Source: Candidatus Zhuqueibacterota bacterium (GTDB taxonomy: Bacteria; Zhuqueibacterota; Zhuqueibacteria; Oceanimicrobiales; Oceanimicrobiaceae). Taken from it: a stretch of DNA of 39,381 nt. The notes below the pieces were generated by a model. It saw only the letters and a list, made by a program, of their open reading frames with translations, made no database searches and was not told the origin of the DNA. Below, in pieces: positions 1 through 8,325 of this stretch (the stretch's first letter is position 1; every line of letters starts with the position of its first letter). The position numbers and the translations under genes are program-made. The stretch is from the NCBI GenBank assembly GCA_029262055.1, contig JAJDAD010000018.1:1-39381 (forward strand). Reading direction: 5' to 3'.

Positions 1-37
1 AACTCATACTGACTCATCTTTAACATCCTTTCAACCC

Positions 38-66
38 CGTATTATTTGCTCAAATCAAATAATACG
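38..66. repeat. AT-rich perfect hairpin (11-bp stem)
   Basis: CGTATTATTTG at 38-48 is the exact reverse complement of CAAATAATACG at 56-66, with a 7-base loop. It lies just left of the IS21-like terminal repeats. It could be a terminator for a gene off the left edge or a structural part of the insertion element. There is no clear T-run on either side, so the terminator reading is weak. Confidence 0.5.
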
Positions 67-84
67 ACAGGCCGTAAGGGTGGG

Positions 85-141
85 TCCCCTTTACTTTATC
101 ACAACCGGCTAAAGTGGGTCCCTTTTAAGTTATCAAAATCA
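85..141. mobile_element. Probable end of an IS21-like element (partial)
   Basis: Two near-identical direct repeats sit here. One reads GTGGGTCCCCTTTACTTTAT near 82-101. The other reads GTGGGTCCCTTTTAAGTTAT near 114-133. Repeated GTGGGTC...TTTTAA units at the termini are typical of IS21-family ends, where they are transposase (IstA) binding sites. The motif TATCAAAATCA at 131-141 would fit a terminal CA. No istA or istB coding sequence is visible, so the element either extends left of the window or is a solo end. The family assignment is from memory of IS21 ends. Confidence 0.4.
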
Positions 142-599
142 CAGAGATCCATCTGGCGACAGACACTGTTTCTGCAGAGTATTCTATTTAAATCTCTCAC
201 TTGCATACCTGCCGTTTAGATCATTGCTTCGACTGCATTCTGCACACACCGTCCTGAATTGTTGTTTCTACCGGAATGCGAAGCTGTGCGAAATGCCCAT
301 TGTATTGTGCAGTTCATAACCGGCGGGGAAAAGATGTAACAAGTGTTACAGCGCAATCGGCTTGACAGGGCTGCGCATTATGGTTTTGCATGGACTGCAT
401 TGACTGTGTCAATGCATGCGGTAACACAGTTCCCGCACTCCACGTCCGCACTTGCTGGAAACCCCCAGTGGTTCGCTGGAGATCTGAAGCCCACCTGCCT
501 GAGCGCTTTGGGGGCGTGAGTGTATTCAGGACGAGCACCAGGAGTTTGATGGGATCCCGGTTTACTGTGATAGTGACAGGAGGCGCCCAACTCTTCGAA
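142..599. other. Gap with no supported gene
   Basis: Short overlapping reading frames occur on both strands between about 314 and 641. None has a ribosome binding site, a recognisable motif or a protein-like composition. The stretch lies downstream of the minus-strand operon that ends at 600 and next to the IS21-like end. Nothing else is seen. Confidence 0.5.
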
Positions 600-956
600 T
601 CAGGAATTCGGGCAAACAGCATAGCAGCACAACTGCAGTGAACCCCAGGCCTTTCCCAATAGCGTTGTCGCGCTTGACCCCAAAAGAGTCAGAAAGAGGG
701 CGACGATAAAGCTCACACCCAGGCAAGCAGGGATCAGCCCACCCCACCCTGATGAAATGTAGAGGAGTTGAACAATCATTATCAGCATAAAAGTACCGAC
801 CGCATAGAAGGTGACGGAACCTAACATGCCGGGAGACATTAATCCCTGAATGCCGCCAATATCACTATCCGTAGTGTGGATAAGAGCTGAAAAGAACCAG
901 GCAATGGCGAAGCCCAAGATGAGGGAGACGGATATTCGAGCAATGAGTTTTGCCAT
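600..956 (-). CDS. Small three-TM membrane protein, last gene of ABC operon
   Basis: This is a 118-residue protein with three hydrophobic segments at about residues 8-28, 46-70 and 73-97. The ATG at 956 is preceded by a purine-rich AAGGGGGA about 7 bases upstream, which supports the start. It starts 22 bases after the stop of the MacB-like gene on the same strand, so it is probably the last gene of that operon. I do not recognise a family. A role as accessory membrane subunit of the exporter is inferred only from position. The C-terminal tail has Cys-Cys and looks unlike the rest, so the end may have been altered. Confidence 0.6.
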   Translation of the reverse strand: MAKLIARISVSLILGFAIAWFFSALIHTTDSDIGGIQGLMSPGMLGSVTFYAVGTFMLIMIVQLLYISSGWGGLIPACLGVSFIVALFLTLLGSSATTLLGKAWGSLQLCCYAVCPNS

Positions 957-978
957 ATCACATCCCCCTTGAATTATC

Positions 979-3033
979 TTAATTTCTAAAGGCCTCGACC
1001 GGGTCCATTCGTGCTGCGCGCAGTGCAGGGTAAGTCCCGGAGACCAGGCCGATTACCCCACCTACAAGCGGGGCGAAAAAAGGTGCTGCCGGATCCAAAA
1101 CGGGCGTCCAAACCTGGTAGGCGGAGACCGCAACAACGACCAAGAGGCCCAGGCTGGCGCCAATGATGCCGCCGATAACTCCGATAGATGAACTTTCGAG
1201 GATGAACTGCGCAACAATGTGCCCGCGGGTTGCGCCGATCGCGCGCCGCAGGCCAATCTCGCCGGTGCGTTCGATGACGGAAACCAGCGTGATATTGCCG
1301 ATTCCGATCGCGCCCACAATCAACGACAAACCACCCAGCAACAGGAACATGATGTTCAGGTCGCTCTTCACGGCATCACGCACCCGGCGCGGCTCTTGCG
1401 GCACCTCGAGCTTCAGACTGAGTGGCTTGTCCGGGCGCAGTGCCAGCGGAGTCTGTCCGGCGATCAGGGCAGTCGCGCCAATTTTGGTTTCAACGATCAC
1501 GGACCCAGGGCCGGCCAGGCCAAAATACTGGCGCGCAGTGCCTTCCGGGAGAATGACGGAATTCAGTAGCTCCGGCTGGCGTTTGACATCGCGCAGGATA
1601 CCAATTACCAGGTAGAGGTGATCGCCGATTGAAATTGCGGGGAGCTGTCCGATGCCGACAATCCCGAGGCGCCGCGCAGCGTCCGGACCCAGGACAACCA
1701 CCTTGTCCGCACGATTGGAATGCCCGAGATCGGGCAGCCGCCCTGCTTTCAAGTCCGCTTTCACGGTCGGGAACAGGCCGGGGGATGCGGCCTGGACAGA
1801 GAGCCGGTGGGCAGTTTGTGCATTAGGGTCGATGATGGGGGCGGCACTCACCAGGATGTCGCCAACGTCGACTTCACTTAAGTTTCCCGCAGAGACAACT
1901 CCGTTTAAGCGGCGCAAACGAGAAGGCGCATCCCACGGGATCGCTCTTGGATCAACTCCGGTGAGCCCGGACTTGGCAGTAACAATGATCTCGGTTGCAG
2001 CGAGTTTGTCGAATTGGCTGATGATGCGGTTGTTGGCCGTGCGGGTCAGGCCCAAGGTCGCAACCAGGGCGGTCAGCCCGATGACAATTCCGAGCACGGT
2101 GAGCACCATGCGTCCGGGCCTGGCAAACATGCCGGCAATGGCCTCATCGAAGAGGTCGCGCAGCATCATGCCCGAGCGCGAAACTGAACCGTTATTGCTT
2201 ACTACAGCAGGAAGATCTTCTTCGGGCGTTGTACGACCGTCCTCCGGTTTGCGCCTTTGCGCTTGCTCTTTTATGTAAGCTTGATAAGCTTTCGCCGTAT
2301 CGCGTGGCGTTGCCAGCCCCTTCCCGCTGCTTTCCGGCTCCAGATCCGACAAAACGCCGTCAATAATGTGCACGCGCCGGCTTGCCCGGTTCGCGACCTG
2401 TTCGTCATGCGTAACGATGACCAGGGTGAGGCCCTGCTGGTTTAGCTGCTCGAAAAGATCGAGGAGTTCAGCGGTTGACTTTGAATCGAGGTTGCCGGTG
2501 GGTTCGTCGCACAACAGCAGCCCGGGGGTGCCCAGCAACGCGCGTGCGATAGCAACCCTCTGGCGCTCCCCCCCTGAAAGTTTTGTGGGCAGGTAATCTG
2601 AGCGGTGACGAAGCCCCACACGTTCAATAGCAGCCAAAGCGCGCCCTTCCCGACCCTGATGTGACTGCTTGCGGTAGACTTCCGCCAACATCACGTTTTC
2701 CAGTACAGAGCGGTGCGCCAGCAAATGAAACGACTGAAAAACAAACCCGATGCGCCGACTGCGTAATCCGGCGCGCTGTTTGTCGTTCAGCTGGTCGGTG
2801 TCTATGCCCTCGAACATAGAAGTGCCACTGGTTGGACGATCCAGGCATCCGATGATATTGAGCAGGGTTGACTTACCGGAGCCGGACGGACCGGTGATCG
2901 TCAGCCATTCCCCGGACTGCAGGCGCAGATTGATGCCGACAAGCGCATGTACCGCAGGCTCAGTGCCGAACTGCCGCCCGACGTCTTTCAGTTCGATGAC
3001 GCTCTTGCTTTTGGGGGATCTGGCTGCGCCCAT
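979..3033 (-). CDS. MacB-like ABC transporter, fused ATPase and FtsX-type permease
   Basis: This 684-residue protein has the usual MacB layout. The N-terminal ATPase carries Walker A GPSGSGKST (48-56), Q-loop FVFQ (about 97-100), signature LSGGE (152-156) and Walker B LLLCDEPTGNLD (172-183). A TM helix follows at about 305-330, then a periplasmic domain (about 340-560), then three C-terminal TM helices with the FtsX/MacB permease signature around ERTGEIGLRRAIGATR. MacB-type proteins use ATP on the cytoplasmic side to drive export from the periplasm with an HlyD-like adaptor. The adaptor gene ends 2 bases upstream, so the two are almost certainly co-translated. The Shine-Dalgarno is weak (GAAGA), consistent with coupling. 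The substrate is unknown. The twin four-Cys proteins encoded first in the operon are candidate partners or cargo. Confidence 0.9.
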   Translation of the reverse strand: MGAARSPKSKSVIELKDVGRQFGTEPAVHALVGINLRLQSGEWLTITGPSGSGKSTLLNIIGCLDRPTSGTSMFEGIDTDQLNDKQRAGLRSRRIGFVFQSFHLLAHRSVLENVMLAEVYRKQSHQGREGRALAAIERVGLRHRSDYLPTKLSGGERQRVAIARALLGTPGLLLCDEPTGNLDSKSTAELLDLFEQLNQQGLTLVIVTHDEQVANRASRRVHIIDGVLSDLEPESSGKGLATPRDTAKAYQAYIKEQAQRRKPEDGRTTPEEDLPAVVSNNGSVSRSGMMLRDLFDEAIAGMFARPGRMVLTVLGIVIGLTALVATLGLTRTANNRIISQFDKLAATEIIVTAKSGLTGVDPRAIPWDAPSRLRRLNGVVSAGNLSEVDVGDILVSAAPIIDPNAQTAHRLSVQAASPGLFPTVKADLKAGRLPDLGHSNRADKVVVLGPDAARRLGIVGIGQLPAISIGDHLYLVIGILRDVKRQPELLNSVILPEGTARQYFGLAGPGSVIVETKIGATALIAGQTPLALRPDKPLSLKLEVPQEPRRVRDAVKSDLNIMFLLLGGLSLIVGAIGIGNITLVSVIERTGEIGLRRAIGATRGHIVAQFILESSSIGVIGGIIGASLGLLVVVAVSAYQVWTPVLDPAAPFFAPLVGGVIGLVSGTYPALRAARMDPVEAFRN

Positions 3034-3035
3034 GA

Positions 3036-4538
3036 TTATTCTTCGTACCCGATTACCACGAATTGTCCAGGTGTCAGCACTCCGTCAACAGGCGTCACCT
3101 GGACGAAGCCGTCCGCCGACAATCCGGGTTCAACTGCGACGTATTTGAGGACACCATTGTCCTGCACCTGTACCCGCGTGGTGCCATCAGGGGTCAGGGA
3201 AAGGGCGCTAACGGGAACCGCTGTCACTGCTCCGCCGGTGGATTCGATCGGTATGGTAAGGCGCAAAGAGAATCCCTCTAATACCATCGAGGTCCTGCGG
3301 ACGTAAACCTCGAGATAAACGTGGTAGCCGTCGACGCCATTGGTTCCCGGTGTGTCTGCAACTCTTTTGACGACGCCGGTCGCTTTGACGCCGAGTGTCG
3401 GTTCATCGATGCCGACGGCCATGCCCGGCTTGACCAGCCGTCCCTCGTCGAACGGCAGGTGCGAGTCGACCACCAACTGATTGTTGGTCACCGTCAGTAC
3501 TGTCCCGACGGCTTCGTCTCCCATCGCCAGCTCGACTTTTTCAATTCGAACGGGTAGCGACGGGACAAACACGATCTCATCAGCCGGGATCTGGATGCCG
3601 GCCCGGCTGCGGGCGTTGTCGAGAGAGGTTTCTATTTGGGTGATCTTTCTTGCAGCCAACTCGACGTCGCGCCGGCCACTGCCTACCGCATCAACTGCAG
3701 CCTGAATGTCTAATTCGCCCGCGAGTCTGGTTGCCGTAGCTGCGGCCTGGGCCAGCTTCAGATCGGCCTCGACTTTTGACTTTTCCACACGCTTGGATTT
3801 CCGGTTCAGCATGACTTCGTTCCAGGCCTGGGTCATTTCAGCGACATTTGCATCCGCCGCTTTGTTCTCCCTGTTTGCGTTGGCGCGTGCGGCTTCAACC
3901 AGCCGTGGGGCGGCATCGAGGGCGTTGCTTGCCGCCACTCTTTCGTTCTGTGCAGAAGCAAGCTCAAGCTCAAGCTCCCGGATCCTTGCAAGGTGTTCTG
4001 CAGTTGGTCCGAATGGCTGCCAACCCGCAGAGGTATACCACCTGGCCACTGCGGCGCTGGTGTGCTCATCATAGACTGCATCCAGGGGCCCGGGATCGAA
4101 TCCCAATCGTTTCAGGCCACCTTCCAACTGCTGTACGTCGTCTCCGGCGATGCCCGGGACAAGGTCACGGTAGGTGGGGAGTGTGCCTCGTAGAACAAGC
4201 ACGGGTCGTCCGGATGTGACGAGCATCATCGCACCTTCCCGGATCTGCTTGTTGCGTCTGGGCAATCTGGTGATTATGCCTGTCTTGGCTTTTAGGAGGG
4301 ACTGTACCAACGAGATTGGTTGCGGCAGCCCAAACCGGGCAGTACCGCGCGTAACGATGTTGGCACTGAGCGTTCTTTCTTCGACCGACACCAGGATCGG
4401 CGAAGGCTCCGGGGGCGCGGTTCGGGCTGCGACCTCTGCAGGAGACTTGATGCTCGATCCGGCAATCCAGCTCACGATTGCTGCCAAAACGACAGATGCC
4501 AGGACAACAGAAACGATGAAGACCCGCTTTCTACTCAT
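3036..4538 (-). CDS. Peptidoglycan-binding HlyD-like efflux adaptor
   Basis: This 500-residue protein starts with an N-terminal TM anchor (about 7-27). A peptidoglycan-binding-type repeat at about 125-172 contains GDDVQQLEGGLKRLGFDPG and then AVARWYTSAGW. A long Ala/Glu/Arg-rich coiled coil spans about 180-300. A C-terminal beta-rich part ends in VTPVDGVLTPGQFVVIGYEE, as in membrane fusion proteins. GAGG sits about 6 bases before the ATG at 4538. It is the adaptor for the MacB-like gene immediately downstream. Adaptors that combine a PG-binding domain with a coiled coil are, in my memory, typical of actinobacterial ABC loci, so finding one in a diderm is notable. The PG-binding domain would let the complex anchor to the wall. 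Confidence 0.85.
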   Translation of the reverse strand: MSRKRVFIVSVVLASVVLAAIVSWIAGSSIKSPAEVAARTAPPEPSPILVSVEERTLSANIVTRGTARFGLPQPISLVQSLLKAKTGIITRLPRRNKQIREGAMMLVTSGRPVLVLRGTLPTYRDLVPGIAGDDVQQLEGGLKRLGFDPGPLDAVYDEHTSAAVARWYTSAGWQPFGPTAEHLARIRELELELASAQNERVAASNALDAAPRLVEAARANANRENKAADANVAEMTQAWNEVMLNRKSKRVEKSKVEADLKLAQAAATATRLAGELDIQAAVDAVGSGRRDVELAARKITQIETSLDNARSRAGIQIPADEIVFVPSLPVRIEKVELAMGDEAVGTVLTVTNNQLVVDSHLPFDEGRLVKPGMAVGIDEPTLGVKATGVVKRVADTPGTNGVDGYHVYLEVYVRRTSMVLEGFSLRLTIPIESTGGAVTAVPVSALSLTPDGTTRVQVQDNGVLKYVAVEPGLSADGFVQVTPVDGVLTPGQFVVIGYEE

Positions 4539-4620
4539 ATTTTCCTCGATTTCAAAGACAGGCAGCTGTGTTGAACCCCTGGAGATAGCCTCGCATAACT
4601 GATTCTATGCCCGATGCCGA

Positions 4621-5595
4621 TCACTTTGGCGGACGACCATACATTTCTTTCTCTATCTGCTGCTCAACCGGCTCTATGATGTCTTCCTCACAGTCGAAGG
4701 CAACATCTGCCACAGCGCGCTCTTCAGCCTGGAGAGCCTCGAGCGCAGCCCGGGCTTCAGGCGATAATTTGTCGATAGGAAGGCCGCCAGTGATCGTGTA
4801 TAGCCGTTCTCGCAAACCATCCTCAACGTCACCCGGACGTTTGTATTTGAACCCCTCCTCGGCCATACAGTCTGAGTACTCCTGGTATGCCTTCAGCATC
4901 CGTGGATCCTGATCAATGTACGCATTCATGGGGTTGACATAGTTGGTCTTGAGCTGTTCGGGCGTAAACACCTGCTCGATGGCTTCACGCGTGCAGCCTC
5001 CGGTCCACGAAAAGTTCTCGATCTCAACTCCAACCGAAAAGGAAGCATCCGGATTTTTACCGAACAGTGTATGAGTGTATGCGACTTGATCGGCCGCTGA
5101 CAAGTTGCTAAAGATTCGGACATTTTGTTCGCCCAGGCCTATCTTGGCCGGCGTTGTGGTACTGGCTAGCTGTGGTGGCTTTCCGGTGTACATCGTTGAA
5201 ATCCCGAAGCCATATCGAGCGATGTACTCTTCCTCACTAAGCCCTGGCAGCGATTTGTCTGCTTTCATGCCACGGTATACGGTCTTGTAGTCGACTGCGA
5301 TGTATTCGAAACCGTGGCCACTCATACATTTAGCAATTAGTGCCTCGACCGCCTCTATTTTTTCCACCAGCTCCCTCTTGGTAAGCCCGAATTCCTCGGT
5401 GCCGGGCAGTTTATCCTGGCTTATGGGCTTGCTTAGCGATGCTGCCGAAGAAGAGTTATTCCACGGATTTGGCAATTTTGAACCGCTGCCATAGGCAGCG
5501 ATGCCGCCAAAGATGAGAACAAAGGCCACGAGCACGAATCGCCGGCTCCGGATGATACTTCCTAACCTTTGTGGAAAGTCTTGAGTCCTTTTCAT
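4621..5595 (-). CDS. Four-Cys secreted/anchored protein, paralogue A
   Basis: The protein has 324 residues from the ATG at 5595, chosen because GGAG lies 9 bases upstream; the longer start at 5634 has no such site. An N-terminal TM or uncleaved signal anchor (about 20-37) is followed by a Ser-rich linker with LPNPW. A conserved globular region runs from about 64 to the end. Four cysteines at about 90, 201, 243 and 302 occur in the contexts KCMSGHGFEY, TGGCTREA, DCMAEEGFKY and FDCEED. All four are kept in the neighbouring paralogue. The pattern suggests two disulfides outside the cytoplasm. I recall similar proteins beside actinobacterial PG-binding/ABC genes, without a named function. It lies 82 bases upstream of the adaptor gene in the same operon. 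It may be a cargo, sensor or partner of the exporter. Confidence 0.8.
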   Translation of the reverse strand: MKRTQDFPQRLGSIIRSRRFVLVAFVLIFGGIAAYGSGSKLPNPWNNSSSAASLSKPISQDKLPGTEEFGLTKRELVEKIEAVEALIAKCMSGHGFEYIAVDYKTVYRGMKADKSLPGLSEEEYIARYGFGISTMYTGKPPQLASTTTPAKIGLGEQNVRIFSNLSAADQVAYTHTLFGKNPDASFSVGVEIENFSWTGGCTREAIEQVFTPEQLKTNYVNPMNAYIDQDPRMLKAYQEYSDCMAEEGFKYKRPGDVEDGLRERLYTITGGLPIDKLSPEARAALEALQAEERAVADVAFDCEEDIIEPVEQQIEKEMYGRPPK

Positions 5596-5785
5596 TGTTT
5601 GTTTCTCCGTAGGTTTACGTTTGACTTCATCCATAGATGATTTTTGTCACAAACCCGCTTTCTACTCATGTTTCCCTTGTTAGCAAGAACCGGCTAAACT
5701 ACTACAGTATGAAATGATTTGCGGACGATTTTCGAATCACAATCCGGCGGTAACTATCTATCGTAATTGGGTGTCAAATTCTAGC

Positions 5786-6736
5786 TCACTTTGGCGGACG
5801 CCCGTACAGTTCCCTCTCAATTCGAGCCTCAACAGGATCCACAATATCTTCCTCACAATCGAAAGCAACAACTGAAACCAAGCGTTCTTCAGCCTGGAGC
5901 GCTTTTAGTGCAGCAAGGGACTCGGGTGATAATTTTTCGATTGGTTGGCCAGCGGTAATGCTAAAGAGCCGTTCACGCAAGTCCAACTCAACCTCATCCG
6001 GATGTTTGTAGTTGAAGCCGGCTTTGCGCATGCAGTCGGCAAATTTTTCGTAAGCCGTCAACATCCTGGGATCGTTGCCAATATAAGCGTCCAGAGGGTT
6101 GGTGTACGTGAATTGGAGCTCTTCCGGGGTGAACATTTGCTCTATCGCCTCGCGCGTGCAACCCCCGGTCCAGGAAAAGTTTTCGATCTCGATCCCAACT
6201 GCGAAAGTAGCATCCGGGTTTTCACCGAGCAGGGTACGAGTATAGGCTGCCTGGTCAGCAGGCGATAGACTATTAAAGATTCGAACGTTTTGTTCGCCCA
6301 GACCAATTTTAGCCGGAGTCGTGGCATCGGCTAACTGTGGAGGTTTGCCGGTAAACATCGTAGATATCCCGAAGCCATGTTTGGCGATGTACTCTTTCTC
6401 ACTGAGGCCTGGCAGGGATTTGTCGGCTTTCATCCCGCGACGTACGGTCTTATAGTCGACAGCGATGTACTCAAACCCATTGGCGCTCATACACTTGGCG
6501 AGCAATGCCTCTACCGCCTCTATCTTCTCTACAAGCTGCCTCTTTGTAAGGCCGAACTCTTCGGTACCCGGAAACTTGTCGTTATTCATTGTTGGGCTGC
6601 CCGTCGATGTGGGCGAGGCAGGACTATTCCAGGGGGTTGGCAACGTTAAGCCAGCATATGCAGCAATGATGCCAAGAATGACAACTAAGACCACAAGCAC
6701 GACTAGGATGCTTCTCAAGTTTTGCGTCTTTTTCAT
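5786..6736 (-). CDS. Four-Cys secreted/anchored protein, paralogue B
   Basis: This 316-residue protein is closely similar to the next gene over most of its length. Shared blocks include PGTEEFGLTKR, LPGLSE, FGISTM, TGKPPQLA, TTPAKIGLGEQNVRIF, IEIENFSWTGGCTREAIEQ and the C-terminal ELYGRPPK. A hydrophobic anchor (about 9-29) precedes a Pro/Ser/Thr linker. Cysteines at about 82, 193, 235 and 294 match the paralogue. The ATG at 6736 has an AAGGAG upstream. It is the first gene of the minus-strand ABC operon, about 190 bases before paralogue A, so a promoter or processing signal could also lie between them. The pair looks like a tandem duplication with divergence in the anchor and linker. Function unknown. 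Confidence 0.8.
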   Translation of the reverse strand: MKKTQNLRSILVVLVVLVVILGIIAAYAGLTLPTPWNSPASPTSTGSPTMNNDKFPGTEEFGLTKRQLVEKIEAVEALLAKCMSANGFEYIAVDYKTVRRGMKADKSLPGLSEKEYIAKHGFGISTMFTGKPPQLADATTPAKIGLGEQNVRIFNSLSPADQAAYTRTLLGENPDATFAVGIEIENFSWTGGCTREAIEQMFTPEELQFTYTNPLDAYIGNDPRMLTAYEKFADCMRKAGFNYKHPDEVELDLRERLFSITAGQPIEKLSPESLAALKALQAEERLVSVVAFDCEEDIVDPVEARIERELYGRPPK

Positions 6737-6869
6737 ATTCCTGCTTCTCCTTGAATTGTTCGTCGTCCAAAGATGCTCCTAAGCCACAAAACCGAAGACT
6801 CAATATTTCAAGATATCAGTCGTGCATGCTCCAATATTCAGTTGTTTGATAGTAGAATATATGGCCGAA

Positions 6870-6882
6870 GTCTGAATCAGAC
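6870..6882. promoter_or_regulatory. Short palindrome upstream of four-Cys/ABC operon
   Basis: GTCTGA-A-TCAGAC is a perfect 6-bp inverted repeat about 134 bases upstream of the first gene of the ABC operon and downstream of the porin stop. It could be an operator. No protein can be assigned to it, and a 13-base palindrome can occur by chance. Confidence 0.25.
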
Positions 6883-6971
6883 CTGAAACCGTAAGCGGAA
6901 GAAGGATGCAAATGAGAACCTTTTTCCAATTACCTCCGTTTTCTCATGCGGCAATTGTCCGAAATTCGAAA

Positions 6972-8114
6972 TCAAAACTTAACCAGGGCATTCAAGCGAA
7001 GACGTGAGACAAAGTCATCATCAGTATCGCCGGTTGGTAAATCTTTCCGTTTGTGGAGATACCAGGTTAGATTAAGTACGGTGTTGTCAAGTGCGACGTA
7101 GTCGACCGTTACCGTGTGTTGTTTGTAATTTGATGCAATCGTCGTGTTATCGTGCGAAAAAGCTGTCAATACAGCATCGGTTTCCTGTTGCGCATAGCCA
7201 TAACGGAATCGCACATCCCGCCGCTTCGATGTTTTACCGAAGAAAACATCAAAGGCAAAACCTGAATCTTCGTCTACCTCGGCGCCCGAATTTTTCACGT
7301 AGTTACCGAGCAGGCGGATGGGATAGCGTTCGTTGAAACCAGGGAAGTCAACTCGCGCGACTATGTCGAATAAGTCAAAATCCGAAACGTAGTCCGGGCT
7401 GCCCGAGGCAATGGTTATATTGTTAGTCCGTGAGTCGCCTGAGCCCGCGTTGCTCAAACTCGCAATCGTATAGTCGTAAAAGCCGCCGGCCAGCATAATC
7501 TTTGTACCTCGTCCGGCATCAATGGACAAGCTTGCCTGTCCACCCCACATGTAACTGTCTCTGGCCAAAGTTTGCTCATCAACAATTGAATAAATGCCCG
7601 TGAGTTTGGGCGTTACTTGTCCGGTATTTTGGAAGGTGTAGCTGCCCGCCACGCCCTGCGGATTGACGTCGCCATCCCAGACCAGATCTGTTCTCAGAAA
7701 GGGGTTGGGGAATTTACCGCCTGTGAGAAAGAGGCCTTCGTTTTCGAACTCAACATACAGACGATCTAAGCTGACTTGCAGATCATCAACAAAGTTACCT
7801 AGTGTAACATCCGTTGAATTAGGATCATCTGCTGAACCGGTGGTCATGCGAGTACCGAGTTTAATCATGTCATTGATTTGCTTCGTGGCGCCAACACGGA
7901 GTCGTATTACTTCACGATTACGTGCGTCCTCATTGCCGGGCAGCGGCTCACCCAGAATCTGATTATTTGTGTTTTCATAGCGCAGGCGGAAATCACCGGA
8001 AAACTTGAAATCTGATGCACTGCTTTGTCCTTGTAGGGTCTGGGCGAAAATCAGTAAAACATACAATAGTACCAACGATGAATATCTTTCAAGTTTGTTT
8101 TTCACGATAAACAT
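6972..8114 (-). CDS. Outer-membrane beta-barrel (putative porin family)
   Basis: The protein has 380 residues from the ATG at 8114, chosen because AAGGAGGG lies just upstream; the in-frame start at 8183 lacks a site and would put a charged tail before the signal. A signal peptide ends near LQGQSSA. The mature part alternates polar and hydrophobic residues as in a beta-barrel, with RLRYENTNN, the strand-like LYVEFENEGLFLTGGKFPNP and a C-terminal Phe (RLRLNALVKF), the usual outer-membrane insertion signal. It resembles the 'putative porin' (PF16930-like) group. It is last on the strand after the RND cluster, 211 bases from the FnIII protein. It may let substrate or metal cross the outer membrane. 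It is not a TolC-type channel, because it lacks the long helical repeats. Confidence 0.75.
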   Translation of the reverse strand: MFIVKNKLERYSSLVLLYVLLIFAQTLQGQSSASDFKFSGDFRLRYENTNNQILGEPLPGNEDARNREVIRLRVGATKQINDMIKLGTRMTTGSADDPNSTDVTLGNFVDDLQVSLDRLYVEFENEGLFLTGGKFPNPFLRTDLVWDGDVNPQGVAGSYTFQNTGQVTPKLTGIYSIVDEQTLARDSYMWGGQASLSIDAGRGTKIMLAGGFYDYTIASLSNAGSGDSRTNNITIASGSPDYVSDFDLFDIVARVDFPGFNERYPIRLLGNYVKNSGAEVDEDSGFAFDVFFGKTSKRRDVRFRYGYAQQETDAVLTAFSHDNTTIASNYKQHTVTVDYVALDNTVLNLTWYLHKRKDLPTGDTDDDFVSRLRLNALVKF

Positions 8115-8325
8115 GCTCTGTCTTCCCTCCTTTGAACGACTCCGTTGTTGGCGGAGTTCGATCTCAATGGTTTCAAGAATCATTTTCTGCTTCTGTCAAC
8201 ATTGGCATCTCCAAAAGAAATGCGCAGAGCGGGAGCGGGTGAACGTGAGAGTTTCAAGTCCATCTCCTTTCCACCTATCGCACGTGATAGCATAAGTATC
8301 GCAATGACCCCGACCGAGGATGGGA

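Noticed and set aside
390-641. Open frames of 70-100 codons left of the first gene on both strands
   Set aside because: No ribosome site, no family motif, and mutually overlapping frames; treated as non-coding.
1163-2278. Long plus-strand frames (150 and 208 codons) inside the MacB-like gene
   Set aside because: They run antisense to a gene with clear Walker and FtsX motifs; they are complement shadows.
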